This document shows, in pieces, positions 51,429 through 59,974 of a stretch of 62,178 bases of DNA (its first letter is position 1; each line of letters begins with the position of its first letter). The stretch is from Eubacteriaceae bacterium (GTDB lineage Bacteria; Bacillota; Clostridia; Peptostreptococcales; Anaerovoracaceae). The notes beneath the pieces were generated by a model that saw only the letters and a list, made by a program, of their open reading frames with translations, did not search any database and was not told where the DNA came from. The stretch spans positions 1 to 62,178 of the forward strand of contig CABIXY010000012.1 in the NCBI GenBank assembly GCA_902362805.1. The letters run 5' to 3'. The translations under genes and the position numbers were made by a program.

Positions 51429-52364
51429 TCACTTATATATTCCATACTTAATTTTAATTCTCTCCAGCTTCCTGATAATACTGTTTCCAAAGAGGAAAAT
51501 ACAGAAGGCCGCCGACCCCGCGTGGAAAGCGTCATAGGGCGCGCCTGAAATATATAAGACCCGCATGCTTTCTAAACTGAGGCTGTTTCCTCCCGGTACC
51601 CCCGCCGATGTCACCAAGGCGCAGATATTCATGATGCCGCCATAGATGATAAAAGTGGTAAAGAAGGTAAACAAGGCCAGAGTTATTCCATCTACCGGCA
51701 GCCGCTTTCGCTGTAACAACATGCCAGCCAGTAAGCCAAGTAAACCAAACGCATAAAGTCTCCATCCAATCAGAGATTCGTCTCTTCCCGGCCAAAGCTG
51801 ATAGCTGACGTAGGCGATAATCAGACCGAACAAGATACAGATGACCGGTCCCATGATCAATTTGAAGTTTCTCGACTTTAATTGATCCAAATCCACCTTG
51901 TTAAAGGCCATACCGGCCAGAAACCCCAGAATGCCCCAGCAGAACATCTGCCAAGGCGTCCACGGCCCTTGCCCCATGTAAAAATTACATACAAAACGGG
52001 AAATCGCCCCTATCAAAAACCCCGCCTCTGGCCCTAAAGAGATGCCAGAAATAATAATCATGGCGGTTCCAATCTGCATAGGGAGCATAATATGAAAGAA
52101 AATGTGCACGCACACCGTAAGTGCCGACATCATGGCAATCAGTACAATTTCCCGCGCTTTCGGTTTGCGATTTTCAAAAACCATAAAGAAAGGAAGCATG
52201 GTATAGATTAAGATCAGTACACTGATTATCATATATTTGTTCTGATCAAACTGAAGGCCGATAATAATGGTAACTGGCATTGCCAAAAAAATCAGCAGCG
52301 CAGACAGCAGGGTCCTTTTGCGGTGGGCAGCTTCGTACTGGGTTAAATGATAGCCTTTAGCCAT
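51429..52364 (-). CDS. ECF transporter substrate-binding (S) component, probable corrinoid
   Basis: 311 residues with about eight hydrophobic segments, longer than the six-helix minimum of S components. The core IVLIAMMSALTVCVHIFFHIMLP and the ISLGPEAGFLIGAISRFVCNFYMGQGPWTP segment are typical of ECF S proteins. Substrate is inferred as a corrinoid or precursor because the whole operon follows a cobalamin riboswitch; corrinoid-specific ECF S proteins such as CbrT are known. GGAGG lies 7 bases before the ATG, which overlaps the ATPase gene by 22 bp. Last gene of the operon. Confidence 0.82.
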   Translation of the reverse strand: MAKGYHLTQYEAAHRKRTLLSALLIFLAMPVTIIIGLQFDQNKYMIISVLILIYTMLPFFMVFENRKPKAREIVLIAMMSALTVCVHIFFHIMLPMQIGTAMIIISGISLGPEAGFLIGAISRFVCNFYMGQGPWTPWQMFCWGILGFLAGMAFNKVDLDQLKSRNFKLIMGPVICILFGLIIAYVSYQLWPGRDESLIGWRLYAFGLLGLLAGMLLQRKRLPVDGITLALFTFFTTFIIYGGIMNICALVTSAGVPGGNSLSLESMRVLYISGAPYDAFHAGSAAFCIFLFGNSIIRKLERIKIKYGIYK

Positions 52365-53998
52365 GCTGACACCTCCTCACAGGTAATGGCATCTCTTTGC
52401 CATTCTCTTACAAGCTTATTGGCAGTCGTCGTATAAAAACTGTTGCCAGAAAAAAACGCTTTTGGCCTTCCTACAGAAACAATGTCGCCGTCAAAAAACA
52501 TTGCACATTGATCGGCATACTCTGCACAAAATTCGATGTCGTGGGAAACCATAAAAATAGTAACGTCATTCTCCACCAACTTTCGTAAAATTCCCGCCAA
52601 AGTGCGCTTGAAAAAAGGATCCAACCCCTTGGTCGGTTCGTCCAGCAGCAAAATTTCCGGCTTTAGCAGCAAAATCTTCCCCAGTGCCAGCCGTTGTTGT
52701 TCTCCTCCGCTTAAGTCATATGGATTTGCCTTCCTTAAATGCTCAATTTCCATCAGAGCCAACATGCTTTTCACTTGATCTATCTTTGCTGAATCAGGCC
52801 CCTTTATATAATAGAGGGCTTCCAGCAGTTCCTCTTCTACTGTAATTTCCGTAAATAAAGCCTGCGGATTCTGTGGCAGCATAGAAAGTTTTGTGCGGTC
52901 CACTTTGATCGACCCTCTTTGGGGCTTTAGAATTCCTGAAATGACTTTTAACGTGGTGCTCTTGCCGACACCGTTCCCCCCTAACAAACAGTACCACTGG
53001 TTCCGCTCCACATTTAAATTCAGTCCTCGCAGCACCTCACCACTCTCCTTGCTGTATTGAAACCATACATCCTTTAAGGCGATGACTGGGTTTTCAATTG
53101 TATCGTTATTAGGCAATTCATATACACTGTCTGCAGCAACCTGTGCTGCGGGTTTCCCTGTCAGCATCTTTTCCAACCTAAGACGTCCTTCTCTGATTGT
53201 CAGAGGGCTCTTTACAGTGGGGCGGACATCGGAGAATATACGCATCACTGACGGCAGTCCGTAAAACATCGGATGCCTGTTTTGATCTCCTGTTCCCGCG
53301 AGAAACTCACCAATTTCAGAAGGACTTTCAAAAGCGATGACTTGACCTTGGTCCATGACCATCACCTTGTCAGCCATGGGGAATATCTCTTCTAATCGGT
53401 GTTCGGAAATGATAACTGTCGTCCCTAAATCCCTGTTAATTTTGTAGACGGTTCTCAGAAACTCAGAAGCGGCAATAGGATCCAGCTGCGAAGTCGGCTC
53501 GTCTAAAATCAGAAGCTTCGGCTGCATCGCCATAATGGACGCTAAATTTAAAAGTTGTTTCTGTCCGCCGGATAATTCGTTGACATTTTTTCGAAACCAG
53601 CCCTGAATGTCAAAATAACTGGCCATTTCTGCTACTCTTCTTTTGATTGCCGCATTGGAAAGCCCCAGACTTTCTAAGCCAAAAGCCAGTTCATGCCACA
53701 CTTTATCTGTCACAATCTGGTTGTCCGGATTTTGCTGTACAAAACCGATTTCACTGACACTGCGTCGATCCTCCAAGTCAGCTACCGATTCGCCGCAGTA
53801 CAAAACGTTCCCTTCTAATTGTCCGTAAGGAATTAAATTCTTTTTCAGCTGTTTCAGCAAGGTACTTTTTCCGCAGCCAGATTTGCCGCATAAAACAATA
53901 AATTGGCTGGAATCTATTGAAAAGTTCACATCCTTTAAGGCATTTCTGTCAGCCAATGGATAGGCGAAGGTTACATTTTCAAGTCTAATTGTCTCCAT
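52343..53998 (-). CDS. ECF transporter ATPase with two fused ABC domains
   Basis: 551 residues holding both EcfA domains in one chain. Domain 1: Walker A GKSGCGKST (38-46), signature LSGGQKQ, then ILDEPTSQLDP. Domain 2 begins near residue 310: Walker A GGNGVGKST, signature LSGGEQQ, Walker B ILLLDEPTKGLDP. It powers uptake through the T and S components at the membrane. Fused pairs are known in several clostridial ECF systems. AGGAGA lies 6 bases before the ATG. It overlaps the T gene by 28 bp and the S gene by 22 bp, so the three are tightly coupled. Confidence 0.92.
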   Translation of the reverse strand: METIRLENVTFAYPLADRNALKDVNFSIDSSQFIVLCGKSGCGKSTLLKQLKKNLIPYGQLEGNVLYCGESVADLEDRRSVSEIGFVQQNPDNQIVTDKVWHELAFGLESLGLSNAAIKRRVAEMASYFDIQGWFRKNVNELSGGQKQLLNLASIMAMQPKLLILDEPTSQLDPIAASEFLRTVYKINRDLGTTVIISEHRLEEIFPMADKVMVMDQGQVIAFESPSEIGEFLAGTGDQNRHPMFYGLPSVMRIFSDVRPTVKSPLTIREGRLRLEKMLTGKPAAQVAADSVYELPNNDTIENPVIALKDVWFQYSKESGEVLRGLNLNVERNQWYCLLGGNGVGKSTTLKVISGILKPQRGSIKVDRTKLSMLPQNPQALFTEITVEEELLEALYYIKGPDSAKIDQVKSMLALMEIEHLRKANPYDLSGGEQQRLALGKILLLKPEILLLDEPTKGLDPFFKRTLAGILRKLVENDVTIFMVSHDIEFCAEYADQCAMFFDGDIVSVGRPKAFFSGNSFYTTTANKLVREWQRDAITCEEVSAWLKAII

Positions 53999-54879
53999 CT
54001 AATCTCTCCTGCTATATCTATTACAATTGGCGTGGCTGCAAGTACAGTGTAGCACATTAAAACCAGGGCAGTCCAAAGGTCCAGTTCCGGTCTGACGATC
54101 TTTGGATAAAAATACATGTTTGTCATTCCTTTAAACGCTGCAGCCACAACAGGAAGTCCAGCCGCCAGCATCAAAACCAGGGCGCCAATGTCTCTCTTAG
54201 AAAATTTAAACAGATGAAAACTGCTTCTTCCTTTTAAGCCATACCCTCTGGCTTCCATGGAGTCGGCGCTTTCAATGGATGCCTCCAGGGACCAGGCGAT
54301 TAAAATAGAAACTTTCTTCACCAGTTGTCTTGCCTTCATGATGAAGCCGCCTTTTCCGCCGCCTCTGCCCATGCATTTCTGCCCTAAGGAGATTTCTGCA
54401 AATCTGCTCTTCAGAAGCGGGACAAACCTGAATATCATAGAGAGGGTTAAACCGAGCACTGGTGCAGCTTTGCCAAAGAGATAAATCAATTTGTCTGCAG
54501 TCATAATCACATTAAAACAGGTAAACCAGACGATAATCGAAATTAACATGACCCCGCCGGCAATGCCAAAGCAGATGGATTCAAGTGTAATTCGATTCGT
54601 ATTGATGTAGAGAAGCACGGTCTCTCCGTTGTTATTAAAAAACATATTGAGAGCCACCATGATAATCAACATAAAAATGCTCATGACAGCGTTGAGTTTC
54701 ATTCCGCTCCTGCCCTTCAGCAAAATGGAGTATATCCAGGAAAAGAGAAAGGTCACCGCTAAAAAATAAGGTGATATAGAATACATAGTAATCCCGATAG
54801 TCAGGGTAAAATACAGCGTATTCACCAAAGGGTGGTACGAACAGAATGTAGAGCTTTCTCCCAAACCTTTATTTTTCAT
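53971..54879 (-). CDS. ecfT: ECF transporter transmembrane (T) component
   Basis: 302 residues, about six hydrophobic segments. The CbiQ/EcfT family signature appears as SLEASIESADSMEARGYGLKGR (coupling helix with the Ala-Arg-Gly motif), following a KARQLVKKVSILIAWS helix. It couples the ATPase to the S component. The ATG at 54879 overlaps the end of the upstream gene by 11 bp; a longer frame to 54960 lies entirely within that gene and was not used. Confidence 0.9.
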   Translation of the reverse strand: MKNKGLGESSTFCSYHPLVNTLYFTLTIGITMYSISPYFLAVTFLFSWIYSILLKGRSGMKLNAVMSIFMLIIMVALNMFFNNNGETVLLYINTNRITLESICFGIAGGVMLISIIVWFTCFNVIMTADKLIYLFGKAAPVLGLTLSMIFRFVPLLKSRFAEISLGQKCMGRGGGKGGFIMKARQLVKKVSILIAWSLEASIESADSMEARGYGLKGRSSFHLFKFSKRDIGALVLMLAAGLPVVAAAFKGMTNMYFYPKIVRPELDLWTALVLMCYTVLAATPIVIDIAGEIRWRQLDLKM

Positions 54880-55912
54880 TTGTCTTCCCGCCTTTGATCG
54901 TTCTATGGTACTCTTTCGGATCAATTCCGATTTGATAGAGGACATTAGCCCAGGAACCACACGCTTCCTGCAGCCGCAGACGCAGCTCCTTTGACACGTC
55001 TTTTTTTGTCGGAATGACCCTGGTCTGCTGGTAAATGGTCCTCACTTGTTCCAGATCCCGCTTGTCCTCTTCAGAAAGGTTCAGCACCCTGTAATAGCAA
55101 TTGTAGAGACTGTTGGTATGACCGTCGCGGTTATTTTCTTTTCTATAGTCGATATATATGCCATGAAAAGGTCTGATTCTGATTACCGGCTCCAGCCCCA
55201 CCTGATATAATGCATTTCTCCATGAGCCGCACCTTCTGATCAAAGCACGCTTCACCTCTGTGTCAATTTCTCCATGAATGGGACTGCGCCCCAACTCATA
55301 TGCAAATGACTTTACATTATCAAGCATTTGCACGTACTGCGGTTCCAAACCTTCTATCTTGTAAACGACCTCTTCATTTAAGGTATGGGGGTCTATTTCC
55401 GCGGCTTCTATGACTTTTCCCCAATCGTTATAGTACTTTTTAATCTCTGCACAAACGTCAGGTATATCTTTTGGATGCGGTATTTTACCCAGCTCCAAAG
55501 CCTTTTCCCTGACCTGCGCCAGTAGCCATTCTAAATGTTTGTTATCCTCTTCAATCTGCGCAAGGGTTTTACCGCCCTTTCCTGTAGATGCCGTCAGCCC
55601 CGCCGCCTTCATAGCATAAGGCCACCGCTTGAACCGCCTTTTGATATAATCCCTCATTACCCAAAATAGTTCCTTTTGGGCTGGCGCATGATTGAGCCGC
55701 TTTGTTTCAGCGCGTATGTAGTCTAACAGTTCCTCGTCAGTAAAACTCTCGTAGACGCTGTGGCCCCTCGCATTAGATGCGGCATAGTTCTTCCAGATAG
55801 TAGCGTTGTGATTATCTTTTTGAAAGTTCTTGTCCGCATTGCTCGCCACATTATGAATCAATAATTCCTTTAACCGCTGAAGGTCTTTTTCATCTAATTT
55901 CTCTTCTTTCAT
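54869..55912 (-). CDS. Homing-endonuclease-associated-repeat protein leading the ECF operon
   Basis: 347 residues, soluble, basic. At least four repeats of about 60 residues end in a pattern x-W-x-x-A-L-x-x-x-G: RWPYAMKAAGL, DWGKVIEAAEID, SWRNALYQVGLEP, SWANVLYQIGIDP, each preceded by a helix with a P-x-x-x-x-E/D core (HAPAQKELF, IPHPKDIP, SPIHGEID, IPTKKDVS). These are the HNH-associated helical repeats thought to bind nucleic acid. No HNH catalytic domain is present. GAGG lies 6 bases before ATG 55912. First gene under riboswitch 7 and overlapping ecfT, so a regulatory function tied to corrinoid uptake is likely but unproven. Confidence 0.8.
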   Translation of the reverse strand: MKEEKLDEKDLQRLKELLIHNVASNADKNFQKDNHNATIWKNYAASNARGHSVYESFTDEELLDYIRAETKRLNHAPAQKELFWVMRDYIKRRFKRWPYAMKAAGLTASTGKGGKTLAQIEEDNKHLEWLLAQVREKALELGKIPHPKDIPDVCAEIKKYYNDWGKVIEAAEIDPHTLNEEVVYKIEGLEPQYVQMLDNVKSFAYELGRSPIHGEIDTEVKRALIRRCGSWRNALYQVGLEPVIRIRPFHGIYIDYRKENNRDGHTNSLYNCYYRVLNLSEEDKRDLEQVRTIYQQTRVIPTKKDVSKELRLRLQEACGSWANVLYQIGIDPKEYHRTIKGGKTNEK

Positions 55913-55943
55913 TCTTTTCCTCTTTAAATTATAATACGCCAAC

Positions 55944-56202
55944 AAAAAAGACTGCAGCACAAAAATGCTACAGTCCGTATTCCTGTAAAACTTTATTAAA
56001 TCGATTCGCCGATAACCGTCGGCGGCATCAATTATTTCAAGCAGGTCTTCTGGCTCAGGCATCGTAACGTTATCTTCCTTCCCGGCATCAGCAGAATCCC
56101 AGTGGTATAATAGATAACGCTCCTCCCATACAGCGGCGGCAACCGCGCAGGACTTGCACCTGCTTCCCTCTTAGCCAATATGGAAATTGGAACATGAAAT
56201 AT
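55944..56202 (-). promoter_or_regulatory. Cobalamin riboswitch 7 (divergent) with terminator platform
   Basis: The overall order is as in the others, but the core differs: the junction reads GCGCGGTTGCCGCCGCTGT where the others have GGTCCCGCCACTGT, and the B12 box is AGCCAGAAGACCTGC (56041-56055). P1 pairs ATTTCA with TGAAAT. The terminator stem GACTGTAGCA/TGCTGCAGTC (55950-55975) is followed by TTTTTT. It controls the ECF transporter operon. Confidence 0.9.
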
Positions 56203-56227
56203 GTTTTCTGTTGTAAATAACAAAGAT

Positions 56228-56256
56228 ATTGTACCACGACTAAATACTAAATGCAA
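56228..56256 (-). promoter_or_regulatory. Promoter of cobalamin riboswitch 7
   Basis: TTGCAT and TACAAT with a 17-bp spacer on the minus strand. Confidence 0.8.
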
Positions 56257-56325
56257 GCCAGTTGCCGCTGCGATGTTTTGTGCTTTTCAGGACATTTTAG
56301 AAAAGTTGGTCTAAATATCATAGCA

Positions 56326-56397
56326 AACGTGTACATGACGGAATCATAGATTCCTATTTTCACATGTCACCCGCATGGAACGGTGCTCTGATATTTC
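56326..56397. repeat. Structured repeat element, copy B
   Basis: Second copy of the element at 50413-50503, about 20 bases shorter in the variable loop. Identical blocks include ATGACGGAATCA, AGATTCCTATTT, CACATGTC and TGATATTTCCTA. It lies between the terminator of the SGNH-like gene and the promoter of riboswitch 7. Confidence 0.65.
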
Positions 56398-56406
56398 CTA
56401 TGAATT

Positions 56407-56437
56407 AAAAAACAGAGCATGTATCTGCATACTCTGT
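56407..56437 (-). terminator. Terminator of the SGNH-like gene
   Basis: ACAGAGTATGC pairs with GCATGCTCTGT-type sequence (one mismatch) and TTTTTT follows, 13 bases past the stop. Confidence 0.8.
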
Positions 56438-56450
56438 CATCCATAATCTT

Positions 56451-57053
56451 CTATGTTATCATATTGATTGAACTTACCAACCCAATTCCATCCCCATAAG
56501 CTTCGTAGCCGCTGCGCATAGGGTAGACGATTCTGCGCCATAAAGCGATTTGTGCATCGATGGTTGCGTCGCCATCTTCGTCAAAAATCGCATTCATCAA
56601 AACGCCCTTTTGATCTACCAGTTCAAACATCACATCAATATATTCGGTGCCCGTCTTTACTGCAATCTCTTTGATTCGCTTATTGGCTTCTTTAACCTCT
56701 ATCGAATCGCTAAACAACGATAAAAGATATATTTTGCATTTCGCTTGCTCTGCTTTTATCTCTTCTACCAGTGCTAGATATGCGTCGTAGAATTCATTGT
56801 TATCTTCTTCACCTAAACTCAGGAACAGATTGCGCGGTGCAAGGTCTTTGACACAAGCACGGTAAGCCTCTAAAGCCTTCTCTACAGTCAAATGTTCAAA
56901 ACTGCGGTTATAAATCTTGTAGATACAGTTAAATCTTTGCGCAAATTCGCCAAAATTCATTCCTGCAAGAAAGGTAGACCCCAGGAACACGGTCTCTCCC
57001 TTTTGAGCAATGCTGTTAAGCTGCAAGTATTTCTTTAGCTGTTTTTCCATCAT
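56451..57053 (-). CDS. SGNH-hydrolase-like protein
   Basis: 200 residues, soluble. The order of a first strand ETVFLGSTF, a LTVEKALEAY helix, NLFLSLGEEDNNEFYDAYLALVEEI and KIYLLSLFS follows the SGNH/GDSL lipase-esterase fold. The catalytic serine block reads GST rather than GDS and the usual D-x-x-H block near the C-terminus is not clear, so activity is doubtful. GAGG lies 9 bases before ATG 57053; a TTG at 57059 is an alternative. It overlaps the upstream membrane protein gene by 38 bp, so the two are co-expressed. Confidence 0.65.
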   Translation of the reverse strand: MMEKQLKKYLQLNSIAQKGETVFLGSTFLAGMNFGEFAQRFNCIYKIYNRSFEHLTVEKALEAYRACVKDLAPRNLFLSLGEEDNNEFYDAYLALVEEIKAEQAKCKIYLLSLFSDSIEVKEANKRIKEIAVKTGTEYIDVMFELVDQKGVLMNAIFDEDGDATIDAQIALWRRIVYPMRSGYEAYGDGIGLVSSINMIT

Positions 57054-57330
57054 TCGCAAGTTCCTCTTTCCGATCTAACTTTCTATTTCTGAAGTAAAGA
57101 ACCATATCGACAGATACCATGATCAGGTTGATGACATATAATGCTAATACGTAGTTGATATTTCCTCCTGTAATCTTACTCATAATACCGCAGATATATC
57201 CGATGATAATCGCGTAAGTAAAGACCACACTTTTTCCCTTTGCAGTTCTCGCACGATAGGACTTCACGACAGAAATCGGCCAAGAACAACCAAAACAAAT
57301 CAGCATTAACGTTTCAAAAATCTGTGACAT
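57016..57330 (-). CDS. SemiSWEET-like PQ-loop membrane protein
   Basis: 104 residues with three hydrophobic segments, the size of a SemiSWEET protomer. The PQ-loop-type motif appears as CFGCSWPISVVKSYRARTAKGKS. SemiSWEETs are dimeric sugar channels; members close to this sequence are common in clostridia without proven substrate. GGAGG-like sequence precedes the ATG. The gene diverges from the LysR gene. Confidence 0.8.
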   Translation of the reverse strand: MSQIFETLMLICFGCSWPISVVKSYRARTAKGKSVVFTYAIIIGYICGIMSKITGGNINYVLALYVINLIMVSVDMVLYFRNRKLDRKEELANDGKTAKEILAA

Positions 57331-57461
57331 TACACTTGCCTCCTGTATACTCTGTAATTAATTTTATTTTTTACTTTATAATATCATCATTTTATGCTAA
57401 TGTATAATATATATATTTTATGATTTTGATAACGTAGAAATTATGAATGGGGTGCTTAGAA

Positions 57462-58328
57462 ATGGAACTTCTGCAATTAAGATACTTTCTCGTAACTGCA
57501 CAATATCAGCATATGACGAAAGCTGCTGACTTTCTTCATATCGCACAGCCTGCCTTGAGCCAGTCCATCAAAAGACTGGAGAAAGAATTAGGTGTCAGTC
57601 TCTTTATCAGATCGGGACGGAATATCAGGCTCAGTGACGAAGGAATCCTCCTGGCCGAAAAATTAGAGCCAGTAATGAAAACTCTAGATGAAATACCAGG
57701 AGAATTAACCCATGCCGCTGAGATGGCTGCAAGAACAATCAAGTTGAGCATCCTTTCAGCCTCTGAAATGATCACTGACATAGTTATATTATACAAGGAA
57801 CGATGCCCCGAAGTAAACTTCCAACTTTCCCAAAAAATCGACAACAAAGACTGGGATATTCGTGTCTCCACGGTCATACCTGATCAAAATGCAAAGACAA
57901 ATCACACCGTGCTCAAGGAAGAAATCTATCTGGCCGTACCGATTGATTCTCCCTTTGCAGAGAAGGATTCCATTCATCTGGAAGAGGTTCATGACGCCTC
58001 TTTCATCTGTCACGACAGAACCAAGCCATTTTCCATCTTGACTACAAGTTGGTGTATGAGCTGCGGCTTTGAGCCCAAAATCGTCTTTGAAAGCGACAGC
58101 CCTTCCACAGTAAGAGACCTGATCGGCGCCGGTATGGGCGTCGCTTTCTGGCCTGCTTATTCCTGGGGGCAGCAGCGCAGCAGCAAAGTGAAACTGCTCC
58201 ACATTACGCACCCCAATTGTACGCGTCAGATTTACGTTGCTCAAAAAAAAGAAAAATCGTCCTCTCCTATAAAGAACGATTTTTATAACTATATAACTGC
58301 ATACCTCAACGATTTACAATCCCTGTAA
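57462..58328 (+). CDS. LysR family transcriptional regulator
   Basis: 288 residues from ATG 57462. The N-terminal winged helix (1-60) includes YQHMTKAADFLHIAQPALSQSIKRL and LGVSLFIRSGRNI, as usual for LysR. A C-terminal two-lobe effector domain follows (about 90-288; LAVPIDSPFAEKD, GMGVAFWPAYSW). A GGGGTG site lies 10 bases upstream. It diverges from the SemiSWEET-like gene and overlaps the M20 peptidase gene by 23 bp at the 3' ends, so it may control either neighbour. Ligand unknown. Confidence 0.9.
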   Translation: MELLQLRYFLVTAQYQHMTKAADFLHIAQPALSQSIKRLEKELGVSLFIRSGRNIRLSDEGILLAEKLEPVMKTLDEIPGELTHAAEMAARTIKLSILSASEMITDIVILYKERCPEVNFQLSQKIDNKDWDIRVSTVIPDQNAKTNHTVLKEEIYLAVPIDSPFAEKDSIHLEEVHDASFICHDRTKPFSILTTSWCMSCGFEPKIVFESDSPSTVRDLIGAGMGVAFWPAYSWGQQRSSKVKLLHITHPNCTRQIYVAQKKEKSSSPIKNDFYNYITAYLNDLQSL

Positions 58329-59427
58329 TCGTCTCCAGAATCAAGGAAAAGCGCTGCTCTATCGACGAAAGGACCATGTACTCTTCGTCACTATGGTAAT
58401 TGCCGCCTACAGGGCCACACCCGTCCATCACAGACACGGGCAGCCCTCCCAGGTTATTGGCGTCTGAGCCTCCTCCTGTGCTGACAAACTCCGGCAGATC
58501 CTGTCCAAGTTTTAAGGCGGCATCTTTCATCATCCTTATCATTTCCTCGGTACTTTTGTTTGGGGTCATCGGTGGAAATCCCTCTTTCCTCTCCCAAGAA
58601 GTCTTGACGCCTGTCACTCTCGGATATGCTGCCATCTCATCAAATGCCCTTTCAATTCGCTGCAGCTCGCTCTCTTTCGTATATCTGAGGTCGACGAGCA
58701 TTTCCGCATGTTCCGCCACTACGTTGGACGCACTGCCTCCCTTGACGATACCTGGGTTTAGGGTAGTCCCTTGCTCTGGTGCATTGAGATTTGTCAACGC
58801 CCAGATCCATCTGGCCATCTCGATCACTGCGCTGGCTCCTTTCTCTGGCGCGACCCCTGCATGGGCGGGTATTCCCTGGAAAATGACACGATAGTCATAA
58901 ACTCCTTTCCTTTCCTTGACAAAGGCTCCAGTCTCCCTCCCAGGTTCAAAGTTAAAGCAATATTTTGCTTTTCCCCCCAACTCCTTCATCCAGGCTACTG
59001 AGTCTGCAGAACCAATTTCCTCATCGCTATTAAAAGCAATGCAGAGGTTCATTGGAAGTGCACGCTTTTTAATCTCCACTGCCAGATAAAATGCCAACAG
59101 CGCACCACTCTTCATATCTGCCGCTCCCGGACCTCGTGCTTTTCCATCGTCTAAAGAAAAAGCTCTCTCCCGCACAGTCCCTTTGGGAAAGACGGTATCT
59201 AAGTGCCCCATAAACAAAACATCTATCGTCTCGCTTTTTCTGATAAAATTCCTAGCCTCCACATGTGGATGTTTTCCCTGCTCTCTGCTAATTCTTACAG
59301 CAAAGCCGGCGCTCTCAAATTTGCCGGCAAAATATTCTGCCATTGTCCGGCATCCTTCTAAGTCCCCGCTGCCGCTGTCGATGTTCACAATCTCTTCTAA
59401 GTCTTTTAAATATTGTTCCAAATCCAT
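58306..59427 (-). CDS. M20 family metallopeptidase (carboxypeptidase G2-like)
   Basis: 373 residues. Zinc-site motifs in order: MGHLDTVFP (His, Asp), GPGAADMKSG (bridging Asp), NSDEEIGS (catalytic Glu-Glu), FEPGRE, and a late GGGSDANNLG. The dimerisation insert begins near residue 180 (FQGIPAHAGVAPEKG). Members remove C-terminal glutamate or process other N-acyl amino acids in the cytoplasm. No signal peptide. It lies 23 bases downstream of the PadR gene. Confidence 0.9.
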   Translation of the reverse strand: MDLEQYLKDLEEIVNIDSGSGDLEGCRTMAEYFAGKFESAGFAVRISREQGKHPHVEARNFIRKSETIDVLFMGHLDTVFPKGTVRERAFSLDDGKARGPGAADMKSGALLAFYLAVEIKKRALPMNLCIAFNSDEEIGSADSVAWMKELGGKAKYCFNFEPGRETGAFVKERKGVYDYRVIFQGIPAHAGVAPEKGASAVIEMARWIWALTNLNAPEQGTTLNPGIVKGGSASNVVAEHAEMLVDLRYTKESELQRIERAFDEMAAYPRVTGVKTSWERKEGFPPMTPNKSTEEMIRMMKDAALKLGQDLPEFVSTGGGSDANNLGGLPVSVMDGCGPVGGNYHSDEEYMVLSSIEQRFSLILETITGIVNR

Positions 59428-59450
59428 TGGTTCCTCCTCCGATCATCTTC

Positions 59451-59924
59451 CTATACCGGCAACATACCTTTTTTCCCTAAACTGCCAAAACTTCGTTTTG
59501 GCTTTGGATCTTCCTGCATCACTTGAGTTTTGACTTTCTCCTTAGCCACAGCCTCAGGAATGGTCTCTTCTTTCTTTCCGCCACTATCATCCGGCGGATC
59601 CTTTCGTTCCCCATCAAATTCAAAGAATTTTTTTCCGTCCTCTACCAAATGATTGAGCCTGGTATATTCTTCTTGCAGAATCCCGCCGCCCTTCTCCGTT
59701 ATCTTATAAATCTTTCGTCGATTTTCCTCAGCAACCTGGGTAATGATATCCTCCCTTTCAAAGCGGCCAAGCAGGGAATAGAGCGTGCCCGCTCCAATGG
59801 CCACTCTGCCGTCAGTCAGCTCATCTACCATTTGCATGATTCCGTAACCGTGATTTTCATTGAGCAATGAAAGTAATATATAATACATCGGCTCTGTCAG
59901 TGATTTTAATTGTTCACGTGCCAT
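59451..59924 (-). CDS. PadR family transcriptional regulator
   Basis: 157 residues. The winged helix (1-85) has the family opening LTEPMYYILLSLLNENHGYGIMQMV and GTLYSLLGRFE. The C-terminal part is longer and charged (ERKDPPDDSGGKKEE) and ends in a basic stretch. GGAGG lies 7 bases before the ATG. It follows two DUF2812 genes, a pairing widely seen in Bacillota in which PadR represses its own operon. Confidence 0.9.
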   Translation of the reverse strand: MAREQLKSLTEPMYYILLSLLNENHGYGIMQMVDELTDGRVAIGAGTLYSLLGRFEREDIITQVAEENRRKIYKITEKGGGILQEEYTRLNHLVEDGKKFFEFDGERKDPPDDSGGKKEETIPEAVAKEKVKTQVMQEDPKPKRSFGSLGKKGMLPV

Positions 59925-59974
59925 AATCTTACCTCCTTTTCAAATTAATTTATGGTACTATTTATTTATCTTCG

